A stretch of DNA of 64,000 bases, from positions 10,158,090 through 10,222,089 of the forward strand of contig OY821518.1 in the NCBI GenBank assembly GCA_963682025.1, read 5' to 3'. Source of the stretch: Cordilura impudica. Its lineage: Eukaryota > Arthropoda > Insecta > Diptera > Scathophagidae. A program made the position numbers and the translations under genes. Below, in pieces: positions 45,512 through 57,500 of this stretch. The notes beneath the pieces were generated by a model. The model searched no databases. It saw only the letters and a program-made list of their open reading frames with translations, and was not told where the DNA came from. Within the stretch, counting starts at the first letter, position 1; every line of letters starts with the position of its first letter.

Positions 45512-48500
45512 CTGTTTTACAAAAAAATATATATACAAAACAATAATAATAAGAAAATCCAATTAAATGAAGCTAGATATGATTGAGATACTGTTTTCTG
45601 AAACTCCGTAAATCAGTATTCGAAAAACCAAATGCCATGCTCGACTGACTAAACCCTCCAAAAATGTTTTTGGAGTTTGTTCAAATATTTTCTTTACTCA
45701 TAAGCTTAGAAAATTGTACAAAAATGTTTAAAAAAAACCCCAAAAGCAAAAAAAAAAAAACAAATAGGAGTGTTAAATTCGGCTGTGCCCTCCACCCAAT
45801 ATTGGGTACGGCTACCAATTTGAAACAGTTGCCGATACTGAAACGTTAAATCGGAATATCAATTAAATTTAAAGTTGGTTTTCTTGTAATTTCTATTATA
45901 AAAACAACGATCCATAAAAAAAAATTAATTACTACTAGCAGAATTCTAACCCTCGAAATTCGAGCGCAAAATCTTGAAAAATTTTTTTTTATTAAATAAA
46001 GACCCTAAAGGTATGCTAATCAATTATAGCCAATTCACAAATCAACAGAAAAAAGAAACTCATTTTTATTACTAACACATTAACAAATTTAATAAACACA
46101 CACATAGTATTGTATGTGTTAGTAGCAACTTTAAATGCAATTTACTTAAAATAAAGGAAAAAGATTAAAAATCTGTAAATCTGCAAAACGGCTAAAAAGA
46201 AATACCTTTCAAATAATATATGTTTGGTCAAAATCGGGATAAAACGGTAGAACAAAACATCAGTCACAAGAAATCGCCTAACCTATTAATATTATAGATT
46301 TGAAAATTCATTATTTTTCTTTTACTGGAGTAGAAACCCCCTAAGTACATCATAGAACACCAATGAAATTCATTATTCAACGTAGTCGGCATCATAATAA
46401 TACCTATAGTTTGATATATATATAAGCCTGTTTTGAGACCTGAGAAGTCATACGATAATTCAAAAAAAAAAAAAAAATCGAATGATTCTTGGCTACAAAT
46501 TATTAACATTAAAAAAAGCAAATTTTAAAATAATTTTATTTAATACAAAAAAAAAAAAAAATAAATAAAAACAAAAATAACAAAAACAGGTAAGAGAGTA
46601 AAGAATTGAATAAAATTTTTAATTTTTAGTTTTTAGTTTTTAATTATTAATTTTTAATTTTTAATTTTTAATATTTAATTTTTAATTTTAAATTTTTAAT
46701 TTTTAATTTTTAATTTTTAATTTTTAATTTTTAGTTATTTTTAATTTTTAACTTTTAATTTTTAATTTTTAATTTTTAATTTTTAATTTTTAATTTTTAA
46801 TTTTTAATTTTTAATTTTTAATTTTTAATTTTTAATTTTTAATTTTTAATTTTTAATTTTTAATTTTTAATTTTTAATTTTTAATTTTTAATTTTTAATT
46901 TTTAATTTTTAATTTTTAATTTTTAATTTTTAATTTTTAATTTTTAATTTTTAATTTTTAATTTTTAATTTTTAATTTTTAATTTTTAATTTTTAATTTT
47001 TAATTTTTAATTTTTAATTTTTAATTTTTAATTTTTAATTTTTAATTTTTAATTTTTAATTTTTAATTTTTAATTTTTAATTTTTAATTTTTAATTTTTA
47101 ATTTTTAATTTTTAATTTTTAATTTTTAATTTTTAATTTTTAATTTTTAATTTTTAATTTTTAATTTTTAATTTTTAATTTTTAATTTTTAATTTTTAAT
47201 TTTTAATTTTTAATTTTTAATTTTTAATTTTTAATTTTTAATTTTTAATTTTTAATTTTTAATTTTTAATTTTTAATTTTTAATTTTTAATTTTTAATTT
47301 TTAATTTTTAATTTTTAATTTTTAATTTTAATTTTTAATTTTTAATTTTTAATTTTTAATTTTTAATTTTTCATTTCTCATTTCTCATTTTTTATTATTC
47401 ATTTCTATTTTTAATTTTTTATTTTTCATTTCTTATTTTTCATTTTAAATTTTTTATTTTTCATTTTTAATTTTTAGTTTTTAATTTTCAATTTTTAATT
47501 TTTAATTTTTAATTTTTAATTTTTAATTTTTAATTTTTAATTTTTAATTTTTAATTTTTAATTTTTAATTTTTAATTTTTAATTTTTAATTTTTAATTTT
47601 TAATTTTTAATTTTTAATTTTTAATTTTTAATTTTTAATTTTTAATTTTTAATTTTTAATTTTTAATTTTTAATTTTTAAGTTTAATTTTTAATTTTTAA
47701 TTTTTAATTTTTAATTTTTAATTTTTAATTTTTAATTTTTAATTTTTAATTTTTTAATTTTTAATTTTTAATTTTTAATTTTTAATTTTTAATATTTAAT
47801 TTTTAATTTTTAATTTTTAATTTTTAGTTTTTAGTTCTTAATTTTTAATTTTTAATTTTTAATTTTTAATTTTTTATTTTTAATTTTTAATTTTTAATTT
47901 TTAATTTTTAATTTTTAATTTTTAATTTTTAATTTTTAATTTTTAATTTTTAAATAAATAAGTGGTAATATTTGCTTAGGCCAATGTGATACGTGCAGTA
48001 TTAATATACACACAACTGCAATTGCTTCAACAATAAGAAGAATTATAACAAATACAACATATCTTAAGAAAAACAACAAACACGCTGAAAAATATTATAT
48101 TTTCCAGAGGTTTTTCGAAGTTTCATTCATATCTCGTGACCCCTTTAACCGATTATGACGATTTTAAATAGCAACTCCTTTGGGATGTTAGTAAACGATT
48201 TTATACAAAAACGAACGGTCTAGCTTAGATTTTGACAGCGTCAACGTGATTTACACAGACAGACGGACAGACTGTCATCGCTAAATCAACTTCCACTGTT
48301 ATAATGATCAAGAAAATATATGGTTTTGGGGTCTCCAGTACAGAACAAACAGAATGACAAACCTATATATACCCTCTGCCACTGAGGTGTGGAGGTATTG
48401 CGATATCGCAAACGTTTTACATTTTCCTATTTTGAAATTCGATTATGGCAACTCTGACTATTTGAAGAATTATGAAATAGCAAATATTGAATAATTCAAA

Positions 48501-51500
48501 TTATTATATTTTGTGATGTTTTAGAAAATTGTTGTCTCTTTTTGTTTTGAAGAAAGTTTGACACAAATTTATATTTTTGGAAAATATTTCACAAATAAAT
48601 AAGAAAATATACAGATTTTTTTGTAACAATAATAAGCAATAACCATTGAAATGTCAAAGGATCAAGTGCTGAATAGTGAAATTTTAGCACCACCTGAAAA
48701 ACCAAAAGATCAAGAAGAAATCCCCGGCTATACAAAAAATTCAAGACCGCTGATTGTTGTTACAGCAAATGGGCTTATCGTTAAATCTAATTTAAATCCA
48801 AATGCTTTGGAATTTTATCCAACATGGATTTTAAATAAAGTGGATAAAGTCAAAGACAATGTAAAAGAAAAAATTTCTACTGAAACGTTGGAAGAAATCA
48901 AAAAACCTTGTCATTGTGAAATAATACAGGAAATCGTTAATAAAAATGATAGTTTGTTTGCGATTATAGAACAGCCTGAAAAAGGATTGAAAACGGTAAA
49001 AAATTTTGTAGTTGAAGAAATTATAGAAAGAAAGTTATCAAAAGATAGTCTGGTTGCGATTACAGAACAGCCTGAAAAAGGATTGAAAACTGTAACAAAT
49101 GTTGAAGAAGTTATAGAAAGAAAGTTCTCACAAGATAGTTTGGTTGCGATTATAGAACAGCCTAAGAAAGGATTGAAAACGGTAGTTGATGAAATTATAG
49201 AAAAAACGATATCAAAAGATAGTTTGGTTGCGATTATAGAACAGCCTGAAAAAGGATTAAAAACGGTAACAAATGTTGAAGAAATTATAGAAATAAAATT
49301 CTCACAGGATAGTTTGGCTGCCATTATAAAACACCCTGAAAAAGGATTGAAAACGGCGACACATGTTGAAGAAGTTGTAGAAAAAAATTTCTCCAAAGAT
49401 TTTGAAAAGACTTTAAATCAAGAAAAGGAAAATTACGAAGGAAAAATAGGGTCCCTTAAATGTGAAATGTTAACAAAATGTGAAGGTAACAAGGAAGAGC
49501 TTAATAGTAATGGAGAAACAACTTTAAAAAGTAAGGAGGTATTGGTGAAGTGCAGAGAACATGAATCAGCATGTAAAAAAATACAAATTGCAGCAAATAT
49601 TGATCCCCAGGTATTATTTTTTGGTCCTGCCACAGTGAAACATACAGAATCCAGTACGGACCTTAATCTAGAGATATCGAAAATAGAAATATGTACAAAT
49701 ATTGAAACAGCCGAAGAAATCAAAGATTTAAAAAATTATGATGGAAAATATAGTGATACTGCTATTATTGAGAACACAGTGGTGGGTGATCATACGGAAG
49801 CCAATGTAGATTTGCAACTCAATAAAGCTTGTGATGATGCTATGCCAACTTCCACGACAAAACTAAAGGACAAAATTCTTACTTCGGATGAAAATAATCT
49901 AAAATACACTTCAAAAATTGCTACATCAGGAACAATAAAAGGTCTGAGTAGAACAACGACAGGTAATAAAAAATCTACTGGAACGGTAAAAAAATTGCTG
50001 AACACAATATCACCTGAAAAAGAAACTAAAGTAATGATGTTAAGTGCTTCAAAAGCTCGTAGTTGTTTGACAACACCCAGAAAAGTCCATAGTACTTTAG
50101 AGGCCAAAAAGAACGAAGCGCCATCTGCCAATCTTACAAAGAGAACTAATTTACAATTAAAAGGTTCCGTAATAGCTTCCAACGTATTCATTAAAAAGGA
50201 CATTTTGGCGAAAAGTAAAACTAAGGATTCTATATCCACACGATCTACATGTTCTACAGATAAAAGTAGTTTATCTAACAAGTTAGTGAAAAATAATCTT
50301 CAATAATTTTTTCAATATCACGAGTAATTAAAATTGTAATACTTTCTAGGTCCTCCTCTTCGCCAAGCAGTAAAGCAAAAGTGCTTTCGTCAAAGGCGGT
50401 TGAAAAGTCTCTACCAAAATTACCTGCAAGACCTATAGAAAAGCCAGGCCTTAAAAAAATGGATTATCTGACAAGATCGCCTGGTGGTACAGTGTCCTCG
50501 AATTTACGCAAAACGGAAACACAAAAAGTAAGCTGATTTTGAATGTTTCGCTTTAACAATAAATTGTTTGCAATTCATTTTGTTATTTGCAGCGTCAAAA
50601 CTTATTTCCTGATTCGGATGCTATTAAAATGACTGAGAGTTTATTTAAATAATTTGTAACAAAAAAAACTTATTTTTGGTTTTGTAAAATTGCAAATTTG
50701 TATCATTAACCACATTTTAAATTAAAATGTTTAGCTTTTTTATAAAAACAAAACAACAAATTATGTATATAAATTAAAACTGAAACAGAATAAAAATGAG
50801 ATTGTTACTCAATCCAAAGCCAACTACCATGCTAACCCATTTCAATTGCTTTATTCCTAATTAACTAAATACAGTGAAACTTCCTCATAACAAACTTCGT
50901 TATAACGGAAAACTCAATATAACGAGTTTTTTGCTGAGTCCCCTGAAAAAACCTTTTTATGGCAAAGTTTTTCATACAGAAATACTCTATAGTTATAACG
51001 AAGAAATGCTGAGATACACAGCCTCCATATAGCGCGAAGTATTCATTCAAAAGCCTCAATACAACGGAGTCAGAATAAACTTTTTGACGCGTAAACATCT
51101 ATACGCGTAGGCGGGTAAATTTCAAAAACAGCGTAACATGTGAGTCGTAAGACAAAATGTGATTGTATTGGTGAAAAAATTATGATATTATGATAACCTG
51201 TTTGAAAATTAAAAATGAAAAATAAAAAATGAAAACAAAATGAAAAATTAAAGATGAAAAATGAAAAAAAAAAAAAATGAAAAATTAAAAATGAAAAACG
51301 AAAAATGAAAAATAAAAATGAAAATGAAAAATGAAAAATAAAAAATTAAAAATAAAAATTAAAAATGAAAAATAAAAAATGAAACATGAAAAATAAAAAA
51401 ATGAAAAACAAAAAATTAAAATGAATAATGAAAAATGAAAAATGAAAAATAAAAAATGAAAAATAAATTAAAAATTAAAAATGAAAAAAAAAATTAAAAA

Positions 51501-54500
51501 TGAAAAACGAAAAATGAAAAATGAAAAATGAAAAATGAAAAATAAAAAATGAAAAATGAAAAACGAAAAAGAAAAATGAAAAAAAAAAATTAAAAATGAA
51601 AAATAAAAACTTAATAAAAATGAAAAATAAGAAATGAAAAATAAAAAATGAAAAACTAAAATTAAAAATAAATAATTAAAATAAAATAATGAAAAATACA
51701 AAATGAATAATGAAAAATAAAATATGAAAAATGAAAAATAAAAAATTAAAAATAAAAAATTAAATATAAAAAATAAAAAATGAAAAATAATAAATGAAAA
51801 TTGAAAAATAAAAAATTAAATATAAAAAATTAAAAATAAAAATGAAAAAAGAAAAAAAAATTGGAAAACGAAAAATGAAGAAAAAATAAAAAATGAAAAA
51901 TAAAAAATTAAAATTAAAAAATGAAAAATTAAAATTAAAAAATGAAAAAAAATTAAAAATTAAAAATTAAAAATGAAAAATTAAAAATAAAAAAATTAAA
52001 AATATAAAATGAAAAATAAAAAATGAAAAATAAAAAATGAAAAATAAAAAATGAAAAATGAAAAACGAAAAATGAAAAATAAAAACGAAAAATGAAAAAC
52101 GAAAAAGAAAAATGAAAAAAAAAATTAAAAATGAAAAATAAAAAATTAAGAATAAAAATGAAAAATAAAAAATGAAAAATAAAAATTAAAAATGAAAATT
52201 AAAAAATGAAACATGAAAAATAAAAAAATGAAAAACGAAAAATTAAAATGAATAATGAAAAATGAAAAATAAAAAATAAATTAAAAATTAAAAATGAGAA
52301 ATGAAAAATGAAAAATAAAAAATGAAAAACGAAAAACGAAAAATGCAAAATGAAAAATAAAAAATGAAAAATGCAAAACGAAAAAGAAAAATGAAAAAAA
52401 AAATTAAAAATGAAAAATAAAAAATTAAGAATAAAAATTAAAAATAAAAAATGAAAAATAAAAACAAAAAATGAAAAATAAAAAATTAAACCTAAAAAAT
52501 TAAAAATAAAAAATGGAACATGAAAAATAAGAAATGAAAAATGAAAAACTAAAATTAAAAATGAATACTGAAAAATACAAAATGAATAATGAAAAATAAA
52601 ATATGAAAAATGAAAAATGAAAAATAAAAAATTAAAAATTAAATATAAAAAATAAAAAAATGAAAAGTTAAAAATGAAAATTGAAAAATAAAAAATTAAA
52701 TATAAAAAATGAAAAATAAAAATGGAAAAAGAAAAATAAAAATTGGAAAACGAAAAAGGAAAAATTAAGAAAAAATAAAAAATGAAAAATAAAAAAATAA
52801 AATTAAAAAATTAAAAATTAAAAAAAAAAATTAAAAATTAAAAAAAATTAAAAATTAATAATGAAGAATAAAAAATGAAAAATTAAAAATAAAAAAAATG
52901 AAAAATAAAAAATGAAAAATGAAAAATAAAATATGAAAAATAAAAAATGAAAAATGAAAAACGAAAAATGAAAAATAAAAAACGAAAAAGAAAAATGAAA
53001 AAAAAAATTAAAAATAAAAAATTAAGATTAAAAATTAAAAATAAAAAATGAAAAATAAAAATAAAAAATGAAAAATGAAAAGTAAAAAATTAAACCTAAA
53101 AAATTAAAAATAAAAAATGAAACATGAAAAATAAGAAATGAAAAATGAAAAACTAAAATTAAAAATGAATTATGAATAAATAAAATATGAAAAATAAAAA
53201 ATTAAAAATAAAAAATAAAAAATTAAATATAAAAAATGAAAAATAAAAAATTAAAATTGAAAAATAAAAAATTAAATATAAAAAATGAAAAATAAAAAAT
53301 TAAAAAAGAAAAATAAAAATTGGAAAACGAAAAATGAAAAATGAAGAAAAAATAAAAAATGAAAATTAAAAATAAAAAATTAAAAATAAAAAATGAAAAA
53401 ATTAAAAAAAAAAATTAAAAATTAAAAATGAAAAACGAAAAACGAAAAATTAAAAATAAAAAACGAAAAATTAAAAATTAACCGGTTAAAATAATAAATA
53501 ATAATAAATATTTTTATATTAACAGAGTCCCTGGAGTTGATTGCTATAAGTGACACGCTTTCTGTTTGATTTTAAGAAAGAGCTATAAAAAAATCTTTAA
53601 TTAATAGATGTTTACACATTCCCCTGCGATCGGACTCAATTTCTCTAAAGATATTTTACAAATAAATATAAATATCATAAAGGATCTATTGCGCATTATT
53701 TCTTACATAGCTAATGATATTTCTTTTAAAATCATTGAAATATCTTTCTTTTTTTTTATAAAAATTGGTAGTCTATTATATATTTTTAGTCCTTTAAAAA
53801 ATAGTGAGTTTTGCATCGCACTTGTTGTTACCCTCATCAGCCTGAAGTGACCCATATTTTTAAGGATATATGGTTTTATTTCCCCAACATATGTTGGGGT
53901 GCATTTTGCAATTTCCGCTGCATTTTCCAATTTTTGATGTGTAAACATCTTACGCGCAGGGGGGGTAAATTTCTATTTGACAATACAATCACAGAAACAG
54001 CGTAACACAAATCGGTGAGAGCTGTAACACAAATCGGTGTGTGACTTATGATTGTATTAGTGGAAATATTATGATATAAAATTCTTTTTTTATGCCACTT
54101 TTTTAAAAGCGTCATCTGTGTATCACTTATATACGTTTATATTGGGATATTTTTAACGTTTTACAGCAAAGGGTTGTTGAATTAGCTGAAAAAGTTTTTG
54201 TTATAAGAGATACATAGATGACGCTTTCTGTTTGATTTTAAAAATGACATAAAAAATCTTTAATAACTAGATGTTTACACATCTCCCCTGTGATCGGACT
54301 CAAATGATTTAGTTTTTTTTTTTTTTTTTTATAGAGTTTATCGTGTTTTATTTCATTCTGTCGGATTCTGAGCCATTTTATTGAATTTAACATTGTGTTA
54401 TATATGAGGCCAATCAGCGCAAACTATTTAATCTGGAGAGAATGGGTATTGTAAATTTGGTAAATATTTTTTTGGATTTAATTTCTTTTGTGAACATTAT

Positions 54501-57500
54501 TTTAAATGTCTTATTTTTAATTTATAACAAGAACTTCCAAATTTACATCAGCTGTTTATTAATATTATAGCAAAAAATGTGGGTTACACCACTTCTGCAT
54601 TTATGATATTTTGAACAAATTTAAATTAATAAACAAGTTACACCACTCAAGACAAGTTTATTGAGAAATCAATCAAGATAGTAAAAGAGCTATGTATCAT
54701 CTGTCTGACCGTAATACACCTCATCTCTAACACTATTGGAGCAATTAAGGTTGTTGTAAAAAGTGTGATGAACTGGCGGGATTAAGTGAACCAATTCAAG
54801 AAGGTCCTTTTTCTTTTTTAAAAAAATGGGACATCTTCATTGTTAGAGTACTTGAAAAAATTGAAAATTTATGGATTTTATGTAATCTTAGCTACTGAAC
54901 TTTCAACCACTCCACTCATTCGTATTATCTTGACTGGTTACCTTTTTCGAACCGTTTTAATTACTTCTTCGAGAAAATTTTCTGGAACGTATATTTCTTT
55001 GAAGAATTTTTTTTTTTTTTTCTAAAATCTTGGTCACATGGTAAATATGCATGCCCACTAGGGTGGGTTAATTATTTTTACTCCATTGGTTCATTGCGAT
55101 TGTGGTACTATTGGACATAACAAGTACATTTGCCCAAGCAACCATACCTACAAAATCATTTTCTGGCCTTCCAAAATTTCGATTAAAATATTTTTATGAT
55201 ATTTTCCATAATACTCTATTAAATGTAAAAAAAAATTATTTAAAATGTGAATACCGGGAGTTTTTTGGGTCGGGAAATCCATTTTTCACATTTATTTTTA
55301 TTATTAACAGCCGCCAGGGGGCGTTTTCGTACATTGTTTGTGGATTTTTTCATCGTTTTGGGGAAAATTGACGAAATTATTGCACAAATCGACGATCTTT
55401 GACTTTTCATATTTTAAATAGCACAAAATATTCAGCGCTGAAAATTATGTGGGGTACCCATATACGTCCTATATCGATTTCATTCAATTTAAGTAAAAAA
55501 AATCGTTTTTTTTTTTTATTTACTCTTTGAAGGAACAAATATAAATAATCTAACCCATAAAACCAAAGTTTTTATTAAAATTCTTTCTTTCCTTATGCAT
55601 ATGAGTTTTTAATCTCTCCGTGAATGTGCGTTACTATTTTAAAATTAATCTTTGGTCACAACAAGTCTATGGACAAAGTTTCAGATCGATCTCTCCGCGA
55701 CTATGCGTGGCTATATCAAAGTTAATCTTTTTTCACAGCAAGTCTATCGACCACGTTTCAGATCGATCGGATAAGTGGAAATGGGTTTTAAATCAGTCAC
55801 GCACCGTGACTGTGCGTGACTATGTCGAAGTTAATTTTTCTTTACAGCAAGTATATCGACCAAGTTTCAGATTTATTGGATGAGGGGAAATCCGTTTTAA
55901 ATCTCTCCGTGACTGTGCGTGACCATGCGTGAATGTGCGTGATTAAGTCAATGTTAATCTTTTTTCACCAAGTTTCAGATCGATCGGATGAGGGGAAATG
56001 ACTTTTAGATCACTCCGTGACTGTGTGTGGCTATGCGTAACTGTGCGTGACTACCCCAAAATTAATCAGTAGTCACAACAAGACTATGGGCCAAGTTTCA
56101 GATCAATTGGATAAGGAGGAATGGGGTTTTAATAGTATTTTCGTGTAAAATAAAGGGTCCGCCATCTAACGTTTTTTTTTTCAACTAGTGCTTATTTCAT
56201 GAATGGTAACACTTAGCTCATGTCTGATTTGACAGATAATTAGTTTTATCCTTCCGCTGAACGAATATGGTTGTGCATACGCTTGAACAACACTGGGAAA
56301 TATTGCGACATTGCTTTGAAAGTCATGGTAATGTTGCAGAATGTGTGCGAAAATTGCGTACGGATTTTGGAAGAAGAGAAGCACCGTCAGCTCCGTATGT
56401 TCGTTATCTTGCGAAAAAAGTGAAAGAAACTGGCATCCTCATCGATAAACCAAAGCGTGAAAAGCCAAAAATAGTGCGTACACCCGAGAATATTGCTGCT
56501 ATGGCAGAAAGTGTGCGTGAAGCGCCATCAACATCAATTCACCGTCGTTCCCAAGAATTGAACATTTCGGAGGCATCATTGAGACGAAGTTTGCATATGA
56601 CGCCATACAAAGTCCAATTGGTTCAGGAGTTGAAGCCAACTGACCATCCAATGCGTTTTCGCTTCGCTAAGTGGGCCTGCGATCAACTTACAGAAGATGC
56701 CGATTTTGCCAAAAAAAAAACATCTTTTCAGATGAAGCTCATTTTGATATTGGCGGGTATGTAAACAAGCAAAATTGTCGCATTTGGGGCACAGAAAACC
56801 CGCACGCATACATTGAAAAGCCGATACTCCCAAAAGGAGTCACTGTTTGGTGCGGATTTTGGTCCAGAGGCATAATTGGGCCCTTTTTCTTCGAAAATGA
56901 GCAAGGAGTGGCCGTTACAGTCAATGGCGATCGTTATCGGGCCATGTTGAACGAATTTTTGTTCACAAAAATTGAAGAGGAGGATATTGGCAACATTTGG
57001 TTTAAACAGGACGGCGCTACGTGCCACACAGCCGAAGCTACACTCGATGTTTTGAGCCCTGTTTTTGAAGTTCGCATTATCAGCCGCAGAGCTGATGTCG
57101 TTTGGCCACCTCGGAGCTGCGATTTGACACCGTTGGACTATTATTTGTGGGGTGCCCTCAAAGATGAGTGTTACGCCAACAAGCCAGAGACAATTGACGC
57201 TTTAAAGGACAATATTCGTGAAGCCATTGGTGAAATACAGCTGCACACAATCGATAATGTGCTTAAAAATTGGACCGATCGTGTAGGCTACTGCATGGTC
57301 AGCCGAGGCAGCCATTTGAAAGAAATTATTTTCCATTATTAACCGGAAGGATTGTACTTTCAAATAAAACAAGAAATTTGAGATAATATTCAGTAGTTTT
57401 TTTTATAGCATTTTCAAAAAAAAAAAAGTTATTTGGCGGACCCTTTATTTCGTATTTCTTAAAATTTCATTATAACACGGTGTCACGGATACATACATAT

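Noticed and set aside
46616..47955. CRISPR-like or telomeric array
   Set aside because: Contiguous 7-mers without spacers and unlike known insect telomere repeats; this is an ordinary satellite.
48911..50281. Antisense frames of 96-163 codons opposite the nested gene
   Set aside because: They are shadows of the plus-strand exon, created by its repeats and codon bias.
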